DNA of 22,986 bases from Anaerolineaceae bacterium (lineage in GTDB: Bacteria > Chloroflexota > Anaerolineae > Anaerolineales > Anaerolineaceae): the NCBI GenBank assembly GCA_003446605.1, contig DMDF01000197.1, positions 1 through 22,986 of the forward strand, in the 5' to 3' direction. Both the position numbers and the translations under genes were made by a program. The notes below the pieces were generated by a model that did no database searches, was not told where the DNA came from, and worked only from the letters and a program-made list of their open reading frames with translations. Positions 7,789 to 15,464 of the stretch are shown one piece after another. How positions within the stretch are numbered: the first letter of the stretch is position 1; each line of letters begins with the position of its first letter.

Positions 7789-9240
7789 TCATTCCTTACT
7801 TTTCCGTCTTTTCAGCAACCAAAGTGTTCCACCTAAAACTACCAGAAAAAGAATTGCGTAGAGCACGATCCAACCCATACTCTTACCATCCACCCACGCT
7901 CCATAGATCAACCCCGCAAGAGTACTGAATAATGCTACCCAACCAACATATACCCAAGCTTTCAGGCGCCCTATAATGGTTGCTGTGATGAGAATGCTCT
8001 GCAAGCTTAATTCTGGATCAGAAATAAGATATGCCAGTAATGGACCACGGTGCATCCCCAGATCCAAAAACATTTGAGCAATGGGCACTTCAACCAGGGT
8101 GGGAAAGTACATGAATACACCGAACAGAACCCCGATTAAATTTCCCGTGAATGTATTTTGACCAGCTAGATTTCTAACCCACTCCGGATCGATCACCTCG
8201 CGAACAATCCCCACCACAAAAACACCCACTATTAATAAAGGTAAGATCTGTTTGATAAATTTCCAGCTTTCCCACAAAAATTCACGTTTTTCCTGCTCAG
8301 TGAGTTTATATAGCAGCAACCAACCCAGAAGGATTACACAGCCAAGTACCCCAATGAATTTTCCGGTTATCTGTATCATCAAACCAGATGAAGAAGGAGA
8401 TAGCCCCATTGCAGCTAGTAGTAATGTCAACCCTACCAGGCTGACTGATACCCATGTCCAACGGTTAAAACCTTCATGGATCTTTTCTATTCCCTTCCAT
8501 GCAGTGATGCCGATCAGGATCAACATCCCTATCAAAATCACACCCTGCAGTGTTAACCCTTCTTCTCCTCTTGAGGGATCAAATGAGACAAGCTCATTGA
8601 GTTTTGCCTGGAAGTGATCCAATCCACTCATGGGAATCGTCCAATCAAAATAACTATTCTTAAGAAAACCTATTTGCAGGGTTCCGACCAGCAGCAGTAC
8701 TACTAATATCAGGATGAATGCAGTTGTAGCAGGGCGCATACTGGCGCGCCCGGCAAAGAGAGCATCCGTTTCCTGGTCATGTTTTTCATCCTCCTTGTGA
8801 AAAATGAGCGCCATCAGCAGCCCGATCCCGATTCCAAACGCCAATGACAAAACAAGTCTCGCCACAGCCAGATCAATACCGATGACAGTTCCGGTGTAAG
8901 TAAGCGCGAGAATATTGACCGCCGGTGCGACAAACAAGAAAGTGATGGCAGGTCCAATTCCAGCGCCTTTTTTGTAAATCCCGGCAAACAGCGGGATGAC
9001 CGTGCAAGAACACACTGCCAGTAAAAAACCTGCAGCGGCAGCTGCTGGATAAGAGATCATTTTGGGCGTGTTTCTACCCAGATAACGCGTGATCATTTCT
9101 TTGGGAATAAATGCGGTCATGGCACCCGCAATCAAAAATGCCGGCAATAGACAAAGCAGCACGTGCGCTGCCAGGTACGCAGCCAGGTTTGCCAATCCGC
9201 TGAACAATAAATCTGGAAGTACGTTAATTATAAAGTCCAT
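7789..9240 (-). CDS. ArsP/DUF318-family permease, predicted metalloid or metal efflux
   Basis: This 483-residue integral membrane protein has about ten hydrophobic segments in two halves divided by a charged cytoplasmic loop (about residues 150-170, HKEDEKHDQETD). The first half holds the family hallmark AVCSCTVIPL with C77 and C79 in a membrane segment, and the second half holds YFPTLVEVPIAQMF and LISDPELSLQSIL, both typical of DUF318 (PF03773, ArsP_1) permeases. Members include ArsP, which exports trivalent methylarsenicals, and other putative Cu/Zn exporters. The arsR and CxxC redox genes upstream support metalloid or thiophilic metal export, but the ion cannot be named. The start is at 9240 (AGGATGG nearby). 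A second copy of the arsR dyad and a terminator hairpin lie between this gene and the thioredoxin gene, so its transcription may be set separately. Confidence 0.88.
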   Translation of the reverse strand: MDFIINVLPDLLFSGLANLAAYLAAHVLLCLLPAFLIAGAMTAFIPKEMITRYLGRNTPKMISYPAAAAAGFLLAVCSCTVIPLFAGIYKKGAGIGPAITFLFVAPAVNILALTYTGTVIGIDLAVARLVLSLAFGIGIGLLMALIFHKEDEKHDQETDALFAGRASMRPATTAFILILVVLLLVGTLQIGFLKNSYFDWTIPMSGLDHFQAKLNELVSFDPSRGEEGLTLQGVILIGMLILIGITAWKGIEKIHEGFNRWTWVSVSLVGLTLLLAAMGLSPSSSGLMIQITGKFIGVLGCVILLGWLLLYKLTEQEKREFLWESWKFIKQILPLLIVGVFVVGIVREVIDPEWVRNLAGQNTFTGNLIGVLFGVFMYFPTLVEVPIAQMFLDLGMHRGPLLAYLISDPELSLQSILITATIIGRLKAWVYVGWVALFSTLAGLIYGAWVDGKSMGWIVLYAILFLVVLGGTLWLLKRRKSKE

Positions 9241-9257
9241 AATCCATCCTATTTGTT

Positions 9258-9277
9258 ATATTCAGATAATTGAATAT
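9258..9277. promoter_or_regulatory. Second ArsR-type operator, in front of the permease gene
   Basis: ATATTCA (9258-9264), six bases, TGAATAT (9271-9277) form a perfect 7-bp dyad. The same geometry (ATATTCA-N6-TGAATGT) occurs at the arsR start (9998-10017). The right half is also part of a perfect 12-bp palindrome TGAATATATTCA (9271-9282), so three half-sites are packed in 25 bases. It lies 18 bases upstream of the permease ATG. It suits control of an internal promoter by the ArsR protein encoded upstream. Confidence 0.65.
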
Positions 9278-9285
9278 ATTCATAC

Positions 9286-9313
9286 AAAAATAATGTCCCA
9301 TTCAGGTGGGACA
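9286..9313 (-). terminator. Intra-operon hairpin terminator between trx-like gene and permease
   Basis: On the - strand TGTCCCA (9313-9307), a 6-base loop and TGGGACA (9300-9294) form a 7-bp perfect stem followed by TTATTTTT (9293-9286). It begins 17 bases after the thioredoxin-like stop. It would stop or thin transcription coming from arsR before the permease gene. Confidence 0.7.
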
Positions 9314-9330
9314 CGGCATTTAAATCCAGG

Positions 9331-9582
9331 TCAGGAAGCAAGCACAGCTGCCTTGATCCATTCTTCAATCTCTATTTCTGCCGGAATTCTCCCACTGGAA
9401 ACAACTTTTCCATTCACGATCAATCCTGGGGTACTCATCACTCCCAGTTCTGCTATTTCTGAGTAATTAGTAACTTTAATGAACTCGGCTTCCACACCAA
9501 GATTTTCTACCACTTTACGGGCAATCTGCTCAAGCCGCTTACAGTTCGCGCATCCACCACCAAGGATTTTGATTTCAAGCAT
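9331..9582 (-). CDS. Small thioredoxin-fold redox-active disulfide protein
   Basis: The 83-residue protein has the compact thioredoxin-like fold of the redox-active disulfide protein 2 family (TIGR00412-type). It begins MLEIKILGGGCANC with a C11-x-x-C14 active site, and the cis-Pro loop is seen in MSTPGLIVNGK. No signal peptide is present, so it works in the cytosol. AGGAGAG lies just upstream of the ATG. The gene starts 36 bases after the arsR stop and precedes an ArsP-type permease; this arsR-thioredoxin-permease grouping is common in bacteria, where the small protein is thought to handle thiol or metal redox for the exporter. That role remains inferred. Confidence 0.9.
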   Translation of the reverse strand: MLEIKILGGGCANCKRLEQIARKVVENLGVEAEFIKVTNYSEIAELGVMSTPGLIVNGKVVSSGRIPAEIEIEEWIKAAVLAS

Positions 9583-9618
9583 TTTCTCTCCTTTTTTATT
9601 TTGTTCTGCATTTTTCGG

Positions 9619-10005
9619 TTATGTTTCACCGTTCACAATGCGCTCTTCCTCACAATGAGGGCAGACACATTTTTTTACAATAGCTTGATCCGTGACCTGT
9701 GGGATTTCATCCTGATTCAAGCCTGCTACCAACCCGGCTTGCGTTAACAGTTCGAAAACTTCATGAGAAGATACTCGATAAAAGATATATTTCCCTTCCC
9801 TACGGGTTTTCAATAAGCCCGCATCGCGCAGTGCCATCAGGTGCTGTGATATATACGCCTGGCGTTTATTCAGCGCCGCCTCAAGATGGCATACACACGC
9901 CTCACCCTTGCCGATCGCCAGCAATATCTTAATACGAAAGGGATTTCCAAGAACAGATAAGATCTTGCTCGATTTCTTCTCAAAATTGGGGGGTTTCATA
10001 TTCAT
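9619..10005 (-). CDS. arsR: ArsR/SmtB family metal-sensing repressor
   Basis: The 128-residue protein has the winged-helix ArsR fold: LSVLGNPFRIKILLAI, then the sensor-helix segment EACVCHLEAAL (C37, C39), then the recognition helix around RQAYISQHLMALRDAGLL and the wing RREGKYIFYRV. CVC at the start of the DNA-binding helix is where As(III)/Sb(III) or Cd/Pb-sensing members keep metal-binding Cys. A C-terminal extension adds CVCPHC (C113, C115, C118), which may form a second metal site. It should repress its own operon in the absence of metal. A dyad matching the one ahead of the permease overlaps its own start codon, and a further perfect dyad lies at 10019-10039. No ribosome site is seen before the ATG at 10005, so translation may be leaderless or nearly so. 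Confidence 0.93.
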   Translation of the reverse strand: MNMKPPNFEKKSSKILSVLGNPFRIKILLAIGKGEACVCHLEAALNKRQAYISQHLMALRDAGLLKTRREGKYIFYRVSSHEVFELLTQAGLVAGLNQDEIPQVTDQAIVKKCVCPHCEEERIVNGET

Positions 10006-10017
10006 ATTTTTGAATGT
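9998..10017. promoter_or_regulatory. ArsR-type operator overlapping the arsR start codon
   Basis: ATATTCA (9998-10004), six bases, TGAATGT (10011-10017): 6 of 7 positions are palindromic. It has the same half-site and spacing as 9258-9277. It covers the arsR ATG (10005-10003), which fits autorepression of a very short or absent leader. Confidence 0.6.
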
Positions 10018-10018
10018 A

Positions 10019-10039
10019 TTTTACTACGGAATAGTAAAA
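10019..10039. promoter_or_regulatory. Perfect 8-bp dyad in the arsR promoter region
   Basis: TTTTACTA (10019-10026), CGGAA, TAGTAAAA (10032-10039) is a perfect inverted repeat next to the arsR start operator. On the - strand its right part gives TAAAAT, a possible -10 box. It may be a second regulator site; no T tract argues against a terminator. Confidence 0.45.
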
Positions 10040-10045
10040 ATGGAG

Positions 10046-10071
10046 AGAATTTTTTAACAGAATTTTTTAAC
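10046..10071. repeat. Perfect 13-bp tandem duplication upstream of arsR
   Basis: AGAATTTTTTAAC occurs twice back to back (10046-10058 and 10059-10071). It lies 41-66 bases upstream of the arsR ATG, at a distance suited to the -35/UP region or an activator site. It could also be a chance slippage product in AT-rich sequence. Confidence 0.7.
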
Positions 10072-10132
10072 GAAACACTTTACCAAACGCATAATATTAT
10101 CTATTTTTCGTTAACGACAATAAAAACAATAA

Positions 10133-10243
10133 TTATCTCCGCTTCTTTGTACGTGTTTCAGCCATTCTCATTTCCTCAATTAAATCAACGCAGCATTGAT
10201 TACCTGATGGTAATGGGTTACCACAATTTTTACATTTCGTCAT
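10133..10243 (-). CDS. Possible 36-residue Cys-rich mini-protein (zinc-ribbon-like)
   Basis: An ATG at 10243-10241 opens 36 codons ending TAA (10135-10133). The peptide begins MTKCKNCGNPLPSGNQCC, which resembles one knuckle of the common bacterial zinc-ribbon (CxxCGxxLPxGxxFC), and ends in a basic tail TRTKKRR. GAGGAA lies about 12 bases before the ATG, a little far. It sits upstream of arsR on the same strand, with 127 bases between them, so it could be its own unit. The conserved-looking CxxCGxxLPxG pattern is the main reason to keep it; the length makes chance possible. Confidence 0.45.
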   Translation of the reverse strand: MTKCKNCGNPLPSGNQCCVDLIEEMRMAETRTKKRR

Positions 10244-10366
10244 TATTCGTCATTATTCCTCATTAACAATTCTTCACAACGAACCATATCTACCCATAAT
10301 AAAAAAGGGGGATCAGGATTCCGTCGTTCGCTTTCTACCAGTAGTGATTAGAATACCCAGTTCATG

Positions 10367-10396
10367 TTGAAATCAAAGTGGGTTGTTTTTTATATA
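10367..10396 (+). promoter_or_regulatory. Putative promoter of the GlsB-like gene
   Basis: TTGAAA (10367-10372) is followed after 17-18 bases by TTATAT/TATATA (10390-10396), about 60 bases before the start codon at 10456. The match to the sigma-70 consensus is fair; a stress sigma factor cannot be excluded. Confidence 0.4.
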
Positions 10397-10455
10397 CGAC
10401 TCTAATATCTTCTGCCTTGTTCAGGGGTTAATATAACTAAAGAAAGGAGTTAATC

Positions 10456-10695
10456 ATGAATATTTTTGTTCTCATCATCGTTGGTGTGGTAGCGGGATTC
10501 CTGGCAGATAAGCTGGTCAAGAATACCTTCGGCACAGTTGGGGATATCCTCATTGGTATCGCCGGTTCCTTTGTAGGAAACTGGATATTTTCTCTATTGG
10601 GATTCCAAGTTAGCGGCTTGCTGTGGGATATCATCTCCGCGACCGTTGGTGCAGTAGTATTACTGCTGATTGTGAACCTCTTCAAACGAAAGTAG
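10456..10695 (+). CDS. GlsB/YeaQ/YmgE family small membrane protein
   Basis: The 79-residue protein is almost wholly hydrophobic with three membrane segments and a short basic end (LFKRK). It shows the glycine-patterned family signature (GVVAGFLADKLVK, FGTVGDILIGIAGSFVGNWI, IISATVGAVVLLLIVNLF) of the transglycosylase-associated family (PF04226). Members are small inner-membrane proteins often induced by stress; their exact activity is not known. AAAGGAG is 7 bases upstream of the ATG. It is a single-gene unit with its own promoter and a strong terminator. Confidence 0.92.
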   Translation: MNIFVLIIVGVVAGFLADKLVKNTFGTVGDILIGIAGSFVGNWIFSLLGFQVSGLLWDIISATVGAVVLLLIVNLFKRK

Positions 10696-10736
10696 ACCAC
10701 ATTAAATTTCATTCATCATCCATCATCGAATTTTAT

Positions 10737-10772
10737 AAAAAAGGATAGAGAGAAGTTCTCTCTATCCTTTTT
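10737..10772 (+). terminator. Rho-independent terminator after the GlsB-like gene
   Basis: A nearly unbroken dyad centred at 10755: AAAAAGGATAGAGAGA (10738-10753) pairs with TCTCTCTATCCTTTTT (10757-10772), a 16-bp stem with a 3-base loop, ending in a T run. The A-rich left arm would let it work on both strands. Confidence 0.92.
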
Positions 10773-10930
10773 AGCTACTACACAGATAGAGAAATCAATA
10801 CCCTTTACATGGCATTTTAAGGATAAAACTATCATTATATTAATGGAAGGAACAGTTTACAATTATTCCACTGAGAGTATGTGATTTTTTTTAACTCAGA
10901 CAAGTATGTTATGATGGAAAACTAAATAAA

Positions 10931-12511
10931 ATGATCCCTGAAAGAATTCTCCTTATCACCATTAATATCATTTCAACTTTGGTAGCTTCCTTTGCCTTTA
11001 TCTCCGTATTAAGAAAACAAGAAAAAGCAGGTAATGCCGCCACATACCTTGCAATGGTTCTGGCGGCAACCGCAATCTACGCCGCGGGATATGCTATGGA
11101 ATTAGCCAGTAATACATTGGATTTGATCTTATTTTGGGTAAAAATTGAGCATATCGGAATCGAATTGATCGCTCCATCCTGGTTACTTTTTGCATTAACA
11201 ATGACAGGCAGGCAAAAATACATTACCCCTGGAAGAATCGTAGGATTATTTATTATCCCTTTTATTGTATTACTCTCCGTTTTTCTCGGAAAATTTCATC
11301 TTAATCCACAATTGACTGCCAATGCACCCTTTCCAACTTTAACCTATCAGAGGGGCTTTTTTGCCTGGCTTGGTATCGGATATTTAAGCGCGTACTTAGG
11401 GATAAGTTTCATCTTTTTTATTTTAATGTATCAGAATTCTGCACCCGCTTTTCGAAAACAAGCGCAGGTTTTACTTATATCCTCCTTGTTACCATGGATT
11501 GGAATGATAATCTCAGTCACACATCACGCACCCTACAACTTAGATTTGGCACCTCTTACCGCAAGCATCAGTGGAATCATCTACTTTACTTCATTCCAAC
11601 GGTTTCAAATTTTGGATATTGTACCCTTAGCACGTGATGTCATTTTCGAAGGCATGGGGGATAGTGTATTAGTTCTGGATAATTTTGACCGAATTGTTGA
11701 TCACAATCATTCTTTGATAGGTATATTTCCCCAAGTAACACCAAGTATCATTGGGCTTCCTTTCCAAAAAGTTTTTCCACAATACCCCACCCTGGTAAAA
11801 ATGGTGGAGGACCATTCCCCTGACATCGTGGAGATACAAGTCCAGTCAGATGAAAAATCTTCCTATTATCGCTGCACATTATTACCACTTTCAGGACCTC
11901 ACGGTGAAGTTATTGGAAAAGTTATCACCTTTCATGATTACTCCGAAGTTAAGTTGCTTATCGATCAGCTCAGTACTCTAGCAACCATAGATAATCTAAC
12001 CGGTATTTACAATCGTCGCTACTTCTATGAACTAGCCCAAAAAGAATTGTCTCGCGCAGAACGGCACAATCAATATCTTTCACTGATCATTTTCGATCTG
12101 GACTTCTTCAAGCAGGTCAATGACACCTATGGGCATGCTGCAGGGGACGCAGTGTTGGCAAAGGTAGTCGAAATATTTAAACAACGATTAAGAAAATACG
12201 ATATTATGGGACGTTTTGGTGGTGACGAATTTTTGATTTTACTCCCCGAAACCAATTTAGACGATGCTTCCGAGTTGGCAGAAGAACTGCGGATAACCCT
12301 TGAACACTCCATCATCACCTATGAGGATCATTCCTTCCTCATTCGAGCCAGCTTCGGAATAACCGGCACTCCCGTAACTGATCCAATTTCCTTTGAAGAT
12401 TTAGTCCAGTGCGTAGATGACGCTATGTATAAAGCCAAAAAGAAAGGGCGCAATCGCATTCATGTGTATTCACCAGAAGAAAGAAACGAAACTCTTTCAC
12501 GGTCAAGCTAG
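10931..12511 (+). CDS. Membrane diguanylate cyclase: 7TM N-terminus, PAS, GGDEF
   Basis: The 526-residue protein begins with about seven membrane helices (to about residue 220) that resemble the 7TM sensor module found before histidine kinases and cyclases (HisKA_7TM type). A PAS-like segment follows (about 235-350, around GMGDSVLVLDNFDRIVDHNH and VIGKVITFHDYSE), then a GGDEF domain from about 355. The active motif is FGGDEF with GGDEF at residues 430-434, and an RKYD inhibition site stands five residues before it; DNLTGIYNRRYF and DLDFFKQVNDTYGH are also typical. It should make c-di-GMP and has no EAL domain. No good ribosome site precedes the ATG; a TATGAT box at 10910-10915 suggests a transcript with a very short leader. 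Confidence 0.93.
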   Translation: MIPERILLITINIISTLVASFAFISVLRKQEKAGNAATYLAMVLAATAIYAAGYAMELASNTLDLILFWVKIEHIGIELIAPSWLLFALTMTGRQKYITPGRIVGLFIIPFIVLLSVFLGKFHLNPQLTANAPFPTLTYQRGFFAWLGIGYLSAYLGISFIFFILMYQNSAPAFRKQAQVLLISSLLPWIGMIISVTHHAPYNLDLAPLTASISGIIYFTSFQRFQILDIVPLARDVIFEGMGDSVLVLDNFDRIVDHNHSLIGIFPQVTPSIIGLPFQKVFPQYPTLVKMVEDHSPDIVEIQVQSDEKSSYYRCTLLPLSGPHGEVIGKVITFHDYSEVKLLIDQLSTLATIDNLTGIYNRRYFYELAQKELSRAERHNQYLSLIIFDLDFFKQVNDTYGHAAGDAVLAKVVEIFKQRLRKYDIMGRFGGDEFLILLPETNLDDASELAEELRITLEHSIITYEDHSFLIRASFGITGTPVTDPISFEDLVQCVDDAMYKAKKKGRNRIHVYSPEERNETLSRSS

Positions 12512-12709
12512 AATCCGATTATTCAAGTGTAGATATCCATTTATATCTTGCCAAGGGCTTCCCATTCCACCTTTTTTAATGTAGCAAGTTTTATTAAATT
12601 TGGAATGAATAAAAAATGTCGTCAAGTACAAATTTGATTATCATGAATTATGGTGAATGAAAGGTAAAGATCTTACATATTTCTAAAACTTCCCTTCCCA
12701 TCCGTTCGG

Positions 12710-12715
12710 TATAAT
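12710..12715 (+). promoter_or_regulatory. Putative -10 box upstream of the esterase gene
   Basis: A perfect TATAAT lies 43 bases before the start codon at 12758. I see no good -35 element 16-18 bases upstream. The rest of the 246-bp interval from 12512 shows no gene and no clear terminator for the upstream cyclase gene. Confidence 0.45.
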
Positions 12716-12757
12716 GCACTCAAATTAGATAAAACATAATCTTCTTCGAGGGACATC

Positions 12758-13648
12758 ATGGACAACTTTGTAACCATCCTTTTGTATACTCTTTTGCTTG
12801 CGTTTCTACTTTATATTGCTCTTAACCATTCAAGAGGAGTGTTGATATCCAACGGGCAGCGTCGTAAATACCTGCTGCATGTACCCCACACCTACGACCC
12901 AAGCCATCCAACAGCGCTGGTCATCAGTCTGCATGGTTTTAAAGACTGGCCAGCCCGTCAAAAGCGGAAAAGCGGGTGGAATAAGTTGTCTGATGAAGAA
13001 GGGTTCATCGTTGTCTACCCAAAAGGGCAGGGTATCCCATTCGTCTGGCAAATGTTTAAAAACGAGAAGGAAATGGTGCCTTCCATGGAAAATGTGACCT
13101 TCATCGCCGATCTCATTGATCATCTTTCCACAAAATACAACATCGATGCAGAGCGTGTTTATATCAATGGTTTTTCCAACGGAGGTGGTATGACGTATAT
13201 GCTTGGATGCTTGCTTTCCGATCGTATTGCCGCCATCGGGAGTGTATCAGGGGCTTATCTCTTTCTACCGGAAAGATGCAAGGCTGTCAGACCGGTTCCA
13301 ATGATCGCCTTCCACGGCACAGGTGATAAAGTAGTACCTTATCAGGGAGGTACCACCAATCGTTCAAAATATTCTTTTCCATCCATCCCAGACTTGATAG
13401 CAGAGGTAGCCACGAAAAATGGCTGCGAACGGAATCCTACAGTGGTTCAGGTTCAACCTGGAATCAGTATGTCGCTGTATGCTAATAACCACGATCGAAA
13501 TAATGTGGTCTTATACACTCTAGAAAATTGGAGACACGCCTGGCCAAATGGCACCAAGAAGAAAAATAGCATAACACGGCAATCACAAAACGAATTTTCT
13601 ACCACCAAAATAATGTGGGATTTTTTTAAGCAACACAGCCTCTACTAA
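12758..13648 (+). CDS. Membrane-anchored alpha/beta-hydrolase esterase (PHB depolymerase/LpqC-like)
   Basis: The 296-residue protein starts with one hydrophobic helix (about 4-22) that looks like an uncleaved anchor or signal, with the catalytic domain outside the membrane. The domain matches the esterase_PHB/LpqC group: oxyanion-loop LHGFKD, nucleophile elbow NGFSNGGGM with Ser140, acid Asp190 in HGTGDKVVPY and the catalytic His260 in WRHAWPNG. These proteins cleave esters such as short polyhydroxyalkanoates, feruloyl or acetyl groups on plant polymers; the substrate here is open. GAGGG lies 5-6 bases before the ATG. It is a single gene with no operon partner. Confidence 0.9.
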   Translation: MDNFVTILLYTLLLAFLLYIALNHSRGVLISNGQRRKYLLHVPHTYDPSHPTALVISLHGFKDWPARQKRKSGWNKLSDEEGFIVVYPKGQGIPFVWQMFKNEKEMVPSMENVTFIADLIDHLSTKYNIDAERVYINGFSNGGGMTYMLGCLLSDRIAAIGSVSGAYLFLPERCKAVRPVPMIAFHGTGDKVVPYQGGTTNRSKYSFPSIPDLIAEVATKNGCERNPTVVQVQPGISMSLYANNHDRNNVVLYTLENWRHAWPNGTKKKNSITRQSQNEFSTTKIMWDFFKQHSLY

Positions 13649-13963
13649 CGCTGACCAGCACCAGATTTGACGATAAAGTCGAAAGCATCTTTACTCATAA
13701 AGGATTTTCGAAAATATAGGTCTGCCCGTTTATTTAACAATCCATGAATTATAGAAATAAATTATTTGATTGATGAATCAGACCTCCCGCACGAAATCAA
13801 AAAGGGAAATGATCGTTTTATTTAATTTGAGAACTGTCTTTTAAACAAGAAGTTCAACGGGTTATATCCCAACCTTGTTTTCGACACAATGTTAATCATC
13901 CATTTCACGATTAAGATGGATAATAGAAGTAACGAATCCAAAGGAATGGAAGCGAGGTCTTTA
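13649..13963. other. 315-bp interval without a recognised gene
   Basis: No convincing reading frame is seen. It contains a perfect 12-bp palindrome ATTTTCGAAAAT (13704-13715) and 7-bp inverted AGGTCTG / CAGACCT segments too far apart to be a clear hairpin. It presumably carries the promoter for the nfeD-slipin pair, but I cannot assign the boxes. An in-frame upstream ATG for nfeD exists at 13889 but lacks a ribosome site. Confidence 0.5.
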
Positions 13964-14584
13964 ATGGAATTTTTATTTGATCCTAACGTAGCTTACGTGC
14001 TGCTTGCGGTGGCATTTTTCTCCACCATTTTTGCACTGCTGGCACCCGGTACGGGGATATTGGAGATCCTTTCTTTAATTTTGCTTATCCTGGTGGGATT
14101 CACCGTTAAAAATATGACTGTCAATCCATGGGCAATTGTGCTGCTTTTAGGTAGTGTCATTGTGGTACTCGTTTCTTTGAAACGATCATGGAAATGGTAT
14201 TTCACCGCAGCTTCCATACTCGCATTGCTGGCAGGCATGTTATTTTTTTACAAGGAAGAGGGACGTATTCTTGCGATAGATCCGCTGCTGGCTTTGTTTG
14301 TATCAGGCACGGTAGGAGCTTTCATCTGGATTATCGGTCACAACACCGTAGCTGCCCTCAACCTCAAACCGCAACGTGACCCTGACAGTGTTATTGGTCT
14401 CACCGGAAAAGCCCTTACCGATATTCATACAGATGGTAGCGTATATGTAGGTGGCGAAAATTGGTCTGCCATGAGCGATTCGCGCATCGCTAAAGGCAAC
14501 CAAGTAGTTGTGCTTCAGCGATCCGGGCTTGTTTTAAAGGTTGAAAGCATCCCGGAAAAGACAAAACAAAAGAAAAATTCTTAA
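13964..14584 (+). CDS. NfeD family membrane protein
   Basis: From the ATG at 13964 the protein has 206 residues: about four to five membrane segments (VAYVLLAVAFFSTIFALL, ILEILSLILLILVGF, NPWAIVLLLGSVIVVLV, WYFTAASILALLAGMLFFY, LLALFVSGTVGAFIWII) and a soluble C-terminal OB-fold domain (about 135-195; SVIGLTGKALTDIHTDGSVY, GENWSA, GNQVVVLQRSGLVLKV). The long ClpP-like protease domain of large NfeD proteins is absent. NfeD proteins pair with SPFH/slipin proteins to organise membrane domains, and the slipin gene follows 25 bases later. The frame extends upstream to 13889, but GAGG at 13954-13957, 6 bases before 13964, marks the better start. Confidence 0.88.
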   Translation: MEFLFDPNVAYVLLAVAFFSTIFALLAPGTGILEILSLILLILVGFTVKNMTVNPWAIVLLLGSVIVVLVSLKRSWKWYFTAASILALLAGMLFFYKEEGRILAIDPLLALFVSGTVGAFIWIIGHNTVAALNLKPQRDPDSVIGLTGKALTDIHTDGSVYVGGENWSAMSDSRIAKGNQVVVLQRSGLVLKVESIPEKTKQKKNS

Positions 14585-14609
14585 AAAACAAATTTAGTTT
14601 GGAGGTACC

Positions 14610-15449
14610 ATGATATTAACTATAGTGATCGTAGTTCTGGTAATAATCCTGTTAGCCACATCCATTCGGGTTGTACCAGAATACCAGCGTTTGATCGTGT
14701 TCCGTTTAGGTCGTTGTGTTGGTGAACGTGGTCCCGGTTTGGTATTGTTGATACCCATCGTTGATCGGGCTGTGATGGTAGATCTGCGTGAGCAAGTGCG
14801 CGAAATTCCCACACAGACCTCCATCACCAAAGATAATGCGCCTATTGCCATCGATTTTCTGTGGTTTTATAAGGTCATGGAACCCACTAAAACGGTATTG
14901 CAGGTTGGAAATTTTGAATTAGCCGCACAGGGAATAGCAACAACAACATTAAGGTCCGTTATCGGCAGTATCATGCTCGATAGTGTGCTGTCAGAGCGCG
15001 AGCAGATCAACAACGCGCTGCGCACCCGCTTGGACGAAGTAACGGAACGTTGGGGTGTGAAAGTGACCAATGTTGAAATCCGTGAAATCATTCCCCCACG
15101 TGAGGTGCAAGATGCCATGAACCGCCAGCTATCAGCAGAGCGCAACCGCCGTGCGGTGGTGACCGAGTCATTGGGCACACGGGAAGCCGCTATCAACGTG
15201 GCAGATGGACAAAAACAAGCTGCCATTCTGCAGGCAGAAGGCACCCGCCAAGCACAGGTTTTAAATGCGGAAGGCTATGCGCAAGCCCTGGAGAATATTT
15301 ACAAAGCGGCTAAAAGCATCGATTCCAAGACCATCACGCTGAAATATTTTGACACCCTGAAAGACCTGGGTGCCAGCCCATCCACAAAATATATCTTCCC
15401 GATGGAATTTACTTCTCTATTAAAAGATTTCGTCAAGGGTCGAGAATAA
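14610..15449 (+). CDS. Slipin/stomatin-like SPFH protein
   Basis: The 279-residue protein has one N-terminal membrane helix (about 2-18), then the SPFH/band-7 domain (VVPEYQRLIVFRLGRCVGER, GPGLVLLIPIVDRAVMVDLR, ITKDNAPIAIDFLWFYKV) and a helical, Ala/Glu/Gln-rich coiled-coil stretch (about 165-240; QLSAERNRRAVVTESLGTRE, GQKQAAILQAEGTRQAQVL). This is the standard build of bacterial slipins, which form large membrane-bound oligomers and act with NfeD. The NfeD-slipin operon pattern supports the call. GGAGG lies 5 bases before the ATG. A terminator at 15465-15500 closes the pair. Confidence 0.94.
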   Translation: MILTIVIVVLVIILLATSIRVVPEYQRLIVFRLGRCVGERGPGLVLLIPIVDRAVMVDLREQVREIPTQTSITKDNAPIAIDFLWFYKVMEPTKTVLQVGNFELAAQGIATTTLRSVIGSIMLDSVLSEREQINNALRTRLDEVTERWGVKVTNVEIREIIPPREVQDAMNRQLSAERNRRAVVTESLGTREAAINVADGQKQAAILQAEGTRQAQVLNAEGYAQALENIYKAAKSIDSKTITLKYFDTLKDLGASPSTKYIFPMEFTSLLKDFVKGRE

Positions 15450-15464
15450 TCGAGCACCAGTACA

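Noticed and set aside
10239..10260. CGTCATTATT tandem repeat
   Set aside because: Only about two copies of 10 bases; simple slippage is enough to explain it.
10437..10712. 91-residue open frame on the - strand opposite the GlsB-like gene
   Set aside because: It is a shadow of the well-supported small membrane protein and its promoter/ribosome signals; low-complexity Ser/Thr/Pro/Asn composition.
13704..13715. Perfect 12-bp palindrome ATTTTCGAAAAT as an operator
   Set aside because: Short and AT-rich, not near a promoter box I can assign; chance is reasonable.
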